From NCBI GenBank assembly GCA_963794415.1, contig CAWCDI010000001.1:1-64000 (forward strand): 64,000 bases of DNA. Direction: 5' to 3'. Source of the DNA: CAVPTL01 sp963794415. Lineage in GTDB: Bacteria > Actinomycetota > Thermoleophilia > Gaiellales > JAICJC01. A program made the position numbers and the translations under genes. Below, in pieces: positions 36,133 to 45,829 of this stretch. Position 1 is the stretch's first letter, and every line of letters begins with the position of its first letter. Below the pieces are notes generated by a model. It was not told the origin of the DNA, searched no databases, and saw nothing but the letters and a program-made list of their open reading frames with translations.

Positions 36133-37499
36133 TCGATCACGACGCCTGGGACATCGCCGCAGCGGTTCGCGCGGGTGAGGTGAGCGCGGCCGAGATGGCC
36201 GCGGCATCGCTCCAGCGGCTGCGCGACGACGATCTGGGCGCGGTGTGGGTGGGCACCGAGGAGCGCGCGATGGCCGAGGCCGCGGCGGTCGATGCGACCA
36301 TTGCCGCCGGCGGCGACCCGGGGCCGCTCGCGGGCGTGCCTGTGGGCTGGAAGGATCTGATCGAGACCGGCGGCATCCGCACCACCTACGGCAGCGCAAT
36401 CTATGTAGACCACGTCCCCGAGCGCGATGCCGACGTGGTGGCGCGGCACACCGCGGCGGGCGCCGTGTGCGTGGCCAAGCTCGCCACGCACGAGTTCGCC
36501 TGGGGCACCAGCACCCAGAACCCGCACTTCGGCGGCACCCAGAATCCCCACGACCGCACGCGGGTGCCGGGCGGTTCGAGCGGCGGCTCCGGCGCGGCTG
36601 TAGCCGCCGGCATGGTGCCGATCGCTCCCGGCACCGACACGGGCGGCTCCATTCGCTGCCCGGCCTCGGTCTGCGGCGTGGTGGGGCTCAAGCCCACCTT
36701 CGGGCGGGTGAGCCTCGCTGGCATCCATCCGCTCTGCTGGACGCTCGATCACTGCGGTCCCATCGCGCGCTCCGTGAGGGATTGCGCGCTCTCGCTCGAG
36801 GTGATGGCGGGCGCCTCGGTGCGCGATCCGCGCACGCCTGCGGTGCCGGTCGAGCGGTATCGAGAGGCGCTCGCGCTGGGCGTCGAGGGCATGACGATCG
36901 CGGTTGCCGAGAGGTTCTTCTTCGAGCACACCACCGCCGACGTGGCGGCCCCGGTGCGCGCCGCGATCCAGCTGCTGGCCGACGCCGGCGGGGTGCTGAC
37001 CGAGGTCGATCTGGAGTGGCCGTTCCGCGGCCCCGACCGGTTCAGCTTCTACGACGGCGAGCTGCGCGCGGCGCTCGCAGCGCAGTGGCCGGGGCGGCGC
37101 GATCAGCTCGGCGCCGACATCGTCCGCGATCTGTCGGCGTCGGACTCGATGACCGCGACCGAGGCGGAGGGCTGGTCGCTCGCAAAGCTCGAGTACGGCG
37201 GCCGGGCCCGCGAGCGGGTGGAGGCGGCGGGGATCGACCTGATCGTCACCCCGACGCAGCCGATCACGCCGCCGAAGATCGGGGACGAGCGGATGGTGCT
37301 CGGCGGGGTGGACATGGACTACTCGGCGGGGATGTGCCTGCTCACCGATCCGTTCAATGCGCTGGGCTGGCCGGCCATCACGGTGCCGTGCGGGACCGAC
37401 GCTGCGGGCATGCCGGTGGGCCTGCAGATCGCGGCGCTGCCGTGGCGTGAGGCTGACTGCCTTGCTGCCGCGGCGGTCGTCGAATCCGCGCTAGGCTAG
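36120..37499 (+). CDS. Amidase-signature family hydrolase
   Basis: Ser-cisSer-Lys amidase: Lys in VGWKDLIETGG, the Gly/Ser-rich RVPGGSSGGSGAAVAAGMVP with cis-Ser, and the nucleophile in TDTGGSIRCPASVCGVVGLK. Residues IAELIDHDAWDIAAAVRAGE before the GTG at 36180 match the usual N-terminal helices, so the true start is upstream; the only in-frame candidate at the right place is ATC 36120, which lies six bases after TAGGCT. From there 459 residues. Related to GatA and AtzF types, but no gatB/gatC is nearby; a catabolic amidase is likelier. Confidence 0.88.
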   Translation: MAELIDHDAWDIAAAVRAGEVSAAEMAAASLQRLRDDDLGAVWVGTEERAMAEAAAVDATIAAGGDPGPLAGVPVGWKDLIETGGIRTTYGSAIYVDHVPERDADVVARHTAAGAVCVAKLATHEFAWGTSTQNPHFGGTQNPHDRTRVPGGSSGGSGAAVAAGMVPIAPGTDTGGSIRCPASVCGVVGLKPTFGRVSLAGIHPLCWTLDHCGPIARSVRDCALSLEVMAGASVRDPRTPAVPVERYREALALGVEGMTIAVAERFFFEHTTADVAAPVRAAIQLLADAGGVLTEVDLEWPFRGPDRFSFYDGELRAALAAQWPGRRDQLGADIVRDLSASDSMTATEAEGWSLAKLEYGGRARERVEAAGIDLIVTPTQPITPPKIGDERMVLGGVDMDYSAGMCLLTDPFNALGWPAITVPCGTDAAGMPVGLQIAALPWREADCLAAAAVVESALG

Positions 37500-37613
37500 T
37501 TATAGAGCCGAATACGGGAATATGGGCCTCCCGCTCGGCGTTAACTTAACCGGTGGCTTCTGCCGATCATTGACAGAGGTGGCCGTTTACCCCTGCTCGC
37601 AGAAAAGTTTCAC

Positions 37614-38948
37614 ATGACAGACACACTCGCAACACCCATCAGCTCAGCAGTGCGCCGCCTGGCCATCAGCCAGGGGCTGTCGCTGGCCGGCCGCGGAGCC
37701 GCCACGACGGCGCTCATCTGGGTCGTCTTCGACTCCACCAACTCATCGTGGTGGGTGTCTGTCGCCATGCTCGCGATCTTCGGCGTCTCGACCGCGGTCT
37801 CGCCGTGGACGGGCAACGTCGGCGACCGCCACGACCGTCGCCTCGTCGTCATGATCTCGGCCGGTCTGGCCGGAGCCGCATTCTTCGCAAGCGCCGTGCT
37901 GGTGGGCGTCGGCCTGGTCGATCTCGTGATCGCGATGATGGTCGCCGCCGCCGCGACGCAGGGCGCGCTCGGCGCCGCCGTGCAGGGTGCTGTCCCCAAC
38001 CTCGTGGCCGAGGATGATCTCGGGCGCGCAAATAGCTTCCTCGGCGTGTTCAAGAGCGCCGGCTTCATGCTGGGGCCGGGCATCGGCGGCATGCTGCTTG
38101 CGATCATCAGCCCGGCGGGCGTCTTCATCGTCTCGGGCGTGATCATGCTCGCGGCCTCGGCGCTCATGCTGGGCGTGCACGACCGCATGCAGACGCACCA
38201 TCGCGACGAGTCCATCGGCGGCAAGATGGACGGCTACCGCCAGCTCATGGCCGATCGCTACATGCGCCGGCTCACGGTTGCGTGGGCGCTGGTCATGATC
38301 GGCATCGGCCCGGTGATCGTGGCCGAGGTGACGCTCGCCCATCAGTTCGGGGTGGGCTCGCTCGGCTACGGCCTCATCGCGGTTGCCTGGGACGGCGGCG
38401 GCGTGGTCGGCGCGATCCTCGCTGGCCGCTACGTGGCGCGCAGGTTCGAGCAGTCGGCGGTCGTCGTCGGCAGCATCGCGATCGCGGTGGGCTTCGTCGT
38501 GGTCGGGCTCGCGCCGGTCTTCTGGCCGGTGCTGGTCGGCATGCTGATCGCCGGCGTCTTCGACTCGCTCGGCACGGTCGCCGCGCAGAACATCATCCAG
38601 CGGCGGACGCCCAACATCCTCCAGTCACGCGTCTCGGCCGCGCTCGACGCCGTCGTGCTCGGCGCGATGGCCGCATCATTCGCGCTCGGTGCTCCGCTGA
38701 TCGCGCTCTTCGGTGCCCAGGGCACGTACATCGTGGCCGCCGGCATCACGATGGTGGGCGCGATCATCCTGCTGCCGACCATGCGGTCGATGCCCGAGAT
38801 GGTCAGCGTGGCGCATCGCACGCCGGCGCGCCGCCCGGCTTCGGGCTCCGCCCGGGTCGCGGTGGAACGCCGCCCGGCGTCGTCGAAGCAGCTGTCGAAG
38901 CCCGCAGCCCGTAGGCCGCTTCGCCGCACTCGCAAGCCGCGGGACTAG
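37614..38948 (+). CDS. MFS transporter (DHA3/enterobactin-exporter type)
   Basis: 444 residues, about 12 helices. Typical motif A-like loop GNVGDRHDRRLVVMISAGLA between helices 2 and 3, and PNLVAEDDLGRANSFLGVFK after helix 4, as in the MFS_3 group. C-terminal tail of about 40 residues is strongly basic (RRPASGSARVAVERRP and KPAARRPLRRTRKPRD). The 114-base upstream gap contains TTGACA at 37571-37576 but no clear -10 at normal spacing. Substrate unknown. Confidence 0.88.
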   Translation: MTDTLATPISSAVRRLAISQGLSLAGRGAATTALIWVVFDSTNSSWWVSVAMLAIFGVSTAVSPWTGNVGDRHDRRLVVMISAGLAGAAFFASAVLVGVGLVDLVIAMMVAAAATQGALGAAVQGAVPNLVAEDDLGRANSFLGVFKSAGFMLGPGIGGMLLAIISPAGVFIVSGVIMLAASALMLGVHDRMQTHHRDESIGGKMDGYRQLMADRYMRRLTVAWALVMIGIGPVIVAEVTLAHQFGVGSLGYGLIAVAWDGGGVVGAILAGRYVARRFEQSAVVVGSIAIAVGFVVVGLAPVFWPVLVGMLIAGVFDSLGTVAAQNIIQRRTPNILQSRVSAALDAVVLGAMAASFALGAPLIALFGAQGTYIVAAGITMVGAIILLPTMRSMPEMVSVAHRTPARRPASGSARVAVERRPASSKQLSKPAARRPLRRTRKPRD

Positions 38949-39018
38949 CCGGTCTCGAGTGCCCGGTGGCGGCCGCCTGCGGCTGCGTGGATCACTCGGG
39001 ATCGCGAACCGCGGCAAC

Positions 39019-39045
39019 TGGGCTTGCCCCGGTAGCGTTGACACT
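39019..39045 (+). repeat. IS3 left terminal inverted repeat
   Basis: TGGGCTTGCCCCG-n5-GTTGACACT. Matches the complement of 40261-40287 at 23 of 27 positions. Confidence 0.9.
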
Positions 39046-39085
39046 CTGAGATTGGGCGTTTTGGCGTCTGGAGAGGAGTGTTTTT

Positions 39086-39370
39086 GTGCCGAGGTATACG
39101 CGGGAGTTTCGGGTTGAGGCGGTGCGGTTGTTTCGGTCGGAGGGTCGGTCGTTTGAGCTGCTCGCGAAGGAGCTTGGGATCGCGCCGGAGTCGTTGCGGC
39201 GGTGGGTGCGTCAGGCGGATATCGATGCTGGGCTGCGGGAGGGCTCCTCGAGTGAGGAGTTGGATGAGTTGCGTCGGTTGCGCCGTGAGAATCGGGTGTT
39301 GCGAGAGGAGAGGGAGATTCTCCGTAAGGCAGCGGTTTTCTTCGCCAGGGAGAGCGAGGCACCGAGATGA
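39086..39370 (+). CDS. IS3 transposase OrfA
   Basis: 94 residues from GTG 39086 (GAGAGGAG seven bases upstream). Helix-turn-helix RYTREFRVEAVRLFRSEGRS to ESLRRWVRQADIDAG, then a leucine-zipper segment (LDELRRLRRENRVLREEREI). Binds the terminal repeats. The stop overlaps the orfB ATG (ATGA) instead of the A6G slippery heptamer common in this family. Confidence 0.93.
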   Translation: MPRYTREFRVEAVRLFRSEGRSFELLAKELGIAPESLRRWVRQADIDAGLREGSSSEELDELRRLRRENRVLREEREILRKAAVFFARESEAPR

Positions 39371-40254
39371 AGTTTCGGTTTGTCGCGGCGCAGAGAGCAC
39401 AGCACAAGGTCTCCCGGCTGTGTGAGGTGGTGGGCGTGGCGCGTCAGGGCTTTTACGCGTGGCAGAAGCGCGCTGTGAGCCCGCGTCGGGTCGAGGACGA
39501 GCGGCTGAAGGCGTTGATCACCAGTTCGTATGAGGCCAGCCGTGAGTCGTATGGGGCGCCGCGTATCTGGGAGGACCTGTTTGAGGCCGGTGAGCGCGTG
39601 GGACGAAAGCGGGTGGCGCGGTTGATGCAAGAGCTTGGCATCCAGGGCGTCTCTCGCCGGCGTCGCTTGACGCGAACAACTGTCAAGGCGGAAGAGGCCA
39701 AGGCGGCGCCCGACCTGGTGAAGCGGCGTTTCCGCGCTGATCGGCCCGACCAGGTTTGGGCGGCTGACATCACCTATATCCCCACGCACGAGGGGTGGCT
39801 CTTCCTGGCGGTCGTGATCGATGTCTGCTCGCGCAAGGTGGTGGGCTGGTCGATGCGCCAAGACCTCGACGCGGCGATCGTGGTCGATGCCGTGTCGATG
39901 GCCGTGACCCGCCGAAGGCCGCCGGCAGGCGTGGTGCACCACTCCGATCGCGGCAGCCAGTACACCAGCCTGGCACTGGGAAAAACGCTCAGAGACTCCG
40001 GCATCGTGGCGAGCATGGGAAGTCGCGGCGACGCCTACGACAACGCGCTTGCCGAGAGCTTCATGTCCACCATCAAGCTCGAGCTGATCAATCGCCAAAC
40101 CTGGACCAGCCGAGACCAAGCCAGGCTCCAGGTCTTCAGCTACATCGAGAGCTTCTACAACCCCCTGCGCCGCCACTCCAGCCTCGGAATGCGCAGCCCA
40201 GACGAATACGAGAAACTACAAAAAACCAACCCCACGGCGGCCACAGCCGCCTAA
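39367..40254 (+). CDS. IS3 transposase OrfB (DDE integrase core)
   Basis: 295 residues. HTH_21 segment RESYGAPRIWEDL, then the rve core: first Asp in VWAADITYIPTHEGWLFLAV, second in VVHHSDRGSQYTS, Glu in NALAESFMSTIKLEL, ending with YNPLRRHSSLGMRSPDEYE. All three catalytic acids are present and the frame is intact, so the element may be active. Confidence 0.95.
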   Translation: MKFRFVAAQRAQHKVSRLCEVVGVARQGFYAWQKRAVSPRRVEDERLKALITSSYEASRESYGAPRIWEDLFEAGERVGRKRVARLMQELGIQGVSRRRRLTRTTVKAEEAKAAPDLVKRRFRADRPDQVWAADITYIPTHEGWLFLAVVIDVCSRKVVGWSMRQDLDAAIVVDAVSMAVTRRRPPAGVVHHSDRGSQYTSLALGKTLRDSGIVASMGSRGDAYDNALAESFMSTIKLELINRQTWTSRDQARLQVFSYIESFYNPLRRHSSLGMRSPDEYEKLQKTNPTAATAA

Positions 40255-40260
40255 ACCAAA

Positions 40261-40287
40261 AGTGTCAACCAAAACGGGGCAAGCCCA
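40261..40287 (-). repeat. IS3 right terminal inverted repeat
   Basis: AGTGTCAAC-n5-CGGGGCAAGCCCA. Complement of the left repeat. Confidence 0.9.
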
Positions 40288-40316
40288 AGCCCAGCCCCAG
40301 AGAAGCGACGTCCTGT

Positions 40317-41223
40317 ACGCGCCACTTGGCGGTGGGTGTCGATGCCAGTTGGCTTCTGTGACGGTTCGAGAGGGCACCGGCCGGTCGATCTTGGCTCTGG
40401 GGGCCGTATGCAGGCTGGTGACGGTTCGCGCCACTTGGCGGTGCGCGTCGATGTCGTTTGACGTCTGTGACGTTTCGGCGTGGTCGTCGTTGCCGCTCTT
40501 CGACAGCCTGCCGAGTGGCGATCCTCGGCCCTAGACAGCGACCTCCAGTACGCGCCACTTGGCGGTGCGCGTCGATGCCAGTTGGGTTCTGTGGCGTGAC
40601 GCCACTTGGCGGTGCGCGTCGATGCCAGTTGGCGTCCGTGACAGTTCGAGGGGTTCGCGGGCTGGTGGATCTTGGCTCTGGGGGCGGTGTGCGGCCATCG
40701 GAGGGTTCGCGCCACTTGGCGGTGAGCGTCGATGTCATTTGGCGTCTGTGACGGTTCGTCCTGGTCGTCGTTGCCGCTCTTCACCACCTCCCGCACGGCG
40801 CCGCCGGCCTCAGACAGCGACCTCCAACCCGCGCCACTTGGCGGTGCGCGTCGATGCCAGTTGGCGTCCGTGACAGTTCGAGGGGTTCGCGGCTGGTGGA
40901 TCTTGGCTCTGGGGGCGGTGTGCGGCCGTCTGAGGGTTCGCGCCACTTGGCGGTGCGCATCAATGTCATTTGGCGTCTGTGACGGTTCGGCCTGGTCGTC
41001 GTTGCCGCTCTTCAGCCACCTTCCGCACAGCGCCGCCGGCCACAGAGAGACGATCATCGAGTACGCGCCACTTGGCGGTGCGCGTCGATGCCAGTTGGCA
41101 TCCGTGACGCTTCGGCGTGGTCGTCGTTGCTGCTCTTCAGCCACCTCCCGCATCGCGATGCCCGCCCAGAGATACGACCACCGAGCGCCACTTGGCGGTG
41201 CGCGTCGATGCCAGTTGGCGAGC
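40317..41223 (+). repeat. Nine-copy interspersed repeat array, two alternating classes
   Basis: A core of about 45 bp beginning GCCACTTGGCGGTGCGCGTC recurs at 40321, 40430, 40554, 40601, 40711, 40833, 40942, 41067 and 41187. Class A continues GATGCCAGTTGGC and usually a tail with GATCTTGGCTCTGGGGGC (about 109 bp period); class B continues GATGTCATTTGGC and a tail with GGTCGTCGTTGCCGCTCTTC (about 124 bp). Order is roughly A-B-A(short)-A-B-A-B-A/B-A. The core holds twin palindromes GCCA-CT-TGGC and GCCA-GT-TGGC, 23 bp centre to centre. Long open frames on both strands are by-products of the repeat. No gene supported from 40255 to 41250. Confidence 0.9.
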
Positions 41224-41250
41224 CCCGCCGAGGCCGATCTCACCCCCGTA

Positions 41251-42468
41251 TCAGCTCGACCCGAGCGCGCTCTCCACTACCCCGTCACCGACCTCGGCGC
41301 GGGCGGCTGCTGCCTTTCGCCTGCCGCGCCGGCCCTCGGCCACCATCGGGAAGATCAGCACGCTGAGCATGCCGGCGCCGATCAGCGCCGCGGCTGTGGC
41401 GGGCCGCATGCGCCCGCTGTCGACGCCAATCGTCGCGATGGCGACCACGATCGGGAGCTGCGTCGAGGTGAGCAGCGAGAAGTCGATCCGGTCGGCCATG
41501 AGCGGCAGCGCCTGGCGGTAGATAAAGAGCGCCGGCAGGCCGCGCGCGACCCAGAACATCGCCAGGAAGAGCGGCAGGCGGATGAGCGCCGCCTCGGTGC
41601 CGAGCGCGTTGATGTCGAAGGTCACGCCGGTCACCACGAAGAAGATCGGGATGAAGACGCCGAACGCGATGGCATCGAGCTTGTGGTCGAGCTCCTCGCG
41701 ATCCTTCCCGGCGGCAAGCGACACGATCACGCCCGCAGCGAACGCCCCCAGCACCGCATCGAGGCCGACGTGCGCCGTCAGGAACACCAGCAGGCCGACC
41801 AGGCACACCGTGAGCCTGATCGGAAGCTGCGCGCTGGTGTGCATCGAGTTTCCGATCACCCGCATGACATTGGGCGGATGCAGCTTGAGCGTGGTCACCG
41901 CAATCACCATCGCGAGCGCCGCGAACGTCGCGATCGCGCCGAGCGAGCTCGCGAGGCTGCCCTCCGAGAGCAGCGTCGAGACAAGGACGATGGGCCCGAA
42001 CTCACCCACGGCGCCGGCCCCCATCACGAGCGTCCCGAAGGGCGTCGAGAGCTCGTCGTTGTCGCGCAGGATCGGCATCAGCGTGCCGAGCGCAGTGGTC
42101 GTCACCGCGACGCCCACCAGAAGCGACGAGAGGACGACGCCCGTTCCCTGTAGGACGGTGCCCAGGGCAAGGCCGACCGCAATCGATGTGAACCACGTCA
42201 CGGCTGCGAGCATCACGGGCGATCCCTGAATCCTCTCGAAGTCGATCTCCATGCCGGCCATGAAGAACAGGAACGAGAGACCGAGCGTCGCGAAGAACTC
42301 CACCACCGTGGTCTTCTCGGTCAGGTCGAGCAGATGCGGCCCGAGGATGATGCCCACCACGATCTCGATGACCACCGGCGGCACCCGCGGCCCGAACACC
42401 ACCCCGCCCACCAGCGGCGAGAGAGCTGCCGCGATAAAGATCACCACCATTGCCTGGTCGTCGCCCAC
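41251..42468 (-). CDS. CPA2-type cation:proton antiporter (Kef-like)
   Basis: 405 residues, 11-13 predicted helices, GTG start. Na_H_exchanger fold: VVFGPRVPPVVIEIVVGIIL, LGLSFLFFMAGMEIDFERIQ, MGAGAVGEFGPIVLVSTLLS and LDAVLGAFAAGVIVSLAAGK. The carboxylates of the unwound helix region are plausible in GLDAVLGAF. No TrkA-N/C regulatory domain, so it is the short, non-gated class. Faces the repeat array at its 3' end. Confidence 0.9.
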   Translation of the reverse strand: MGDDQAMVVIFIAAALSPLVGGVVFGPRVPPVVIEIVVGIILGPHLLDLTEKTTVVEFFATLGLSFLFFMAGMEIDFERIQGSPVMLAAVTWFTSIAVGLALGTVLQGTGVVLSSLLVGVAVTTTALGTLMPILRDNDELSTPFGTLVMGAGAVGEFGPIVLVSTLLSEGSLASSLGAIATFAALAMVIAVTTLKLHPPNVMRVIGNSMHTSAQLPIRLTVCLVGLLVFLTAHVGLDAVLGAFAAGVIVSLAAGKDREELDHKLDAIAFGVFIPIFFVVTGVTFDINALGTEAALIRLPLFLAMFWVARGLPALFIYRQALPLMADRIDFSLLTSTQLPIVVAIATIGVDSGRMRPATAAALIGAGMLSVLIFPMVAEGRRGRRKAAAARAEVGDGVVESALGSS

Positions 42469-42474
42469 GGCGCG

Positions 42475-42480
42475 ACCCTA
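42475..42480 (-). promoter_or_regulatory. Candidate leaderless promoter (-10), antiporter
   Basis: TAGGGT, six bases, GTG at 42468. Back to back with the hyuA box at 42486. Confidence 0.5.
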
Positions 42481-42485
42481 CCGGA

Positions 42486-42491
42486 GATACT
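42486..42491 (+). promoter_or_regulatory. Candidate leaderless promoter (-10), hyuA operon
   Basis: GATACT, seven bases, ATG 42499. Only 30 bp separate the two divergent start codons. Confidence 0.45.
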
Positions 42492-42498
42492 TCGCAGC

Positions 42499-44339
<1,841 letters not shown>

Positions 44340-44343
<4 letters not shown>

Positions 44344-45829
44344 CCGATCCGGCGACGCTTCAGGTGATGTCGGCGGCGCTCTCGGGCGTGGCCGAGGAGA
44401 TGGGCGCGGCGCTGGTGCGCGCCGCTCACTCGCCCAACATCAAGGAGCGGCGCGACTGCTCGACGGCAGTGTTCGACGCGCGCGGCCGGATGGTGGCGCA
44501 GGCCGAGCACATCCCCGTGCACCTGGGCGCCATGCCCGATGCCGTGGCGGCCTGCCGCGAGCTCGATCCCCGGCCCGGCGACGTCTTCATCCTGAACGAT
44601 CCGTACACGGGCGGCACGCACCTGCCAGACATCACGCTGGTCTCGATGGTGGACGACCTGGGGTTCGTCGTCTCGCGCGCCCATCACGCAGACGTCGGCG
44701 GGATGGTGCCTGCGAGCATGCCGGTCGGGGCGCGTGAGCTGATCCAGGAGGGTGTCGTGATCCCGCCCGTGCGGCTCACCGACGACCTGCTGCGCGTGCT
44801 GGTGGCCAACATGCGCCGGCCCGAGCAGCGGCTGGCCGATCTGCGGGCGCAGCTTGCCTGTCAGGAGCTGGGTGCGCGGCGGCTGCGCGAGCTGGCCGGC
44901 GGCCACGGGAAGGCCGCCCTGCTGCGCGGGATGGATGAGCTCCATCGCTACTCGGAGCGGCGCATACGGGCGGCGATCTCCGCGCTGCCCGATGGCCGCG
45001 GCACTGCCACCGACGCGATCGAGGGCGACGGCATCACTGCGGCGAGCATCCCGATCTGTGCCACGGTGGAGATCGCCGGCTCCAAGATCACGGTCGACTT
45101 CGCCGGCACGGCCTCGCAGCAGCCCGGCAACGTCAACTGCCCGATCACCGTCACGCGGTCGGCCGTGTACTTCGTGGTGCGCGCGCTCTGCGATCCCGAC
45201 ATCCCCGCATCGGGTGGCGCCTACGTGCCGGTCGAGGTGATCGCCGAGCCGGGGTCGCTGGTGCACGCACGGCCGCCGGCCGGGGTGGTGGCGGGAAACA
45301 CCGAGACCTCGAGCCGCATCGTCGATGTCGTCATGCGGGCGTTCGGAGAGCTGATCGAGACGCGGGCCGACGGCCAGGGCACGATGAACAACGTCACGTT
45401 CGGGACGGCGGCGTTCACCTACTATGAGACGCTCGCGGGCGGCCAGGGCGGCTCGCCCGCCGGGCCGGGGCCGTCGGCGGTGCACGTGGCGATGTCGAAC
45501 ACCCTGAACACACCCATCGAGGCGCTCGAGCGCGAGTATCCGCTGCGGATCGAGCGCTACGCGGTGCGCCGGCGCTCCGGCGGCGCGGGCGCACAGCCGG
45601 GGGAGACGGCGTGGTGCGCGTCTACCGGGTGCTCGAGGACTGCACGCTGGGGCTCATGACCGAGCGGCGGCGGCTGCGGCCGGCAGGTGCTGCGGGCGGC
45701 GCAGACGGCGCTGCCGGCGTTAACCTGCTGAACGGTCGACGGCTCCCGGCGAAGGTCTCGCTCGATCTGCGCGCCGGTGACGTGCTCGAGATCCGCACGC
45801 CGGGTGGCGGAGGGTGGGGGACAGCATGA
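44340..45829 (+). CDS. hyuB: Hydantoinase/oxoprolinase B subunit, frameshift near end
   Basis: Partner of HyuA. DPATLQVMSAALSGVAEEMG, SPNIKERRDCSTAVFDARGR, EHIPVHLGAMPDAVAACREL, FILNDPYTGGTHLPDITLVS and HHADVGGMVP are family motifs. At about 45598 the frame changes; the true C-terminus VRVYRVLEDCTLGLMTERRR to LEIRTPGGGGWGTA is in the next frame, ending at the TGA of 45827. About 496 residues joined, shorter than oxoprolinase HyuB (about 520-580). The only clear indel right of 29 kb. Confidence 0.9.

Larger units (their letters stand above)
39019..40287 (+). mobile_element. Complete IS3-family insertion sequence
   Basis: 1,269 bp with terminal inverted repeats of 27 bp, 23 matched: left end TGGGCTTGCCCCG, five unmatched bases, GTTGACACT (39019-39045); right end is its complement (40261-40287). 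Ends are TG...CA as in the family. It carries orfA and orfB. Flanking bases (CAAC and AGCC) do not show a target duplication. Codon use (GTG, TTG, CGG, TTT rich) differs from neighbours, pointing to recent arrival. Confidence 0.93.

Noticed and set aside
37500..37613. Clear promoter ahead of the MFS gene
   Set aside because: TTGACA is present but no TANNNT lies 16-18 bases downstream; too weak to annotate.
40317..41223. CRISPR array
   Set aside because: Repeats are about 45 bp but the intervening sequences are themselves repeated in two classes, spacing varies from 47 to 125 bp, and no cas gene is near.
40251..41243. 330-residue minus-strand ORF through the repeats
   Set aside because: Its sequence is just the DNA repeat read repeatedly (ANWHRRAPPSGA-type units), with frame changes between units and no start or promoter; the plus strand is open too.
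40732..42153. 473-residue plus-strand ORF
   Set aside because: Half is the repeat array and half is the antisense of the antiporter gene; codon bias and motifs favour the minus-strand gene.
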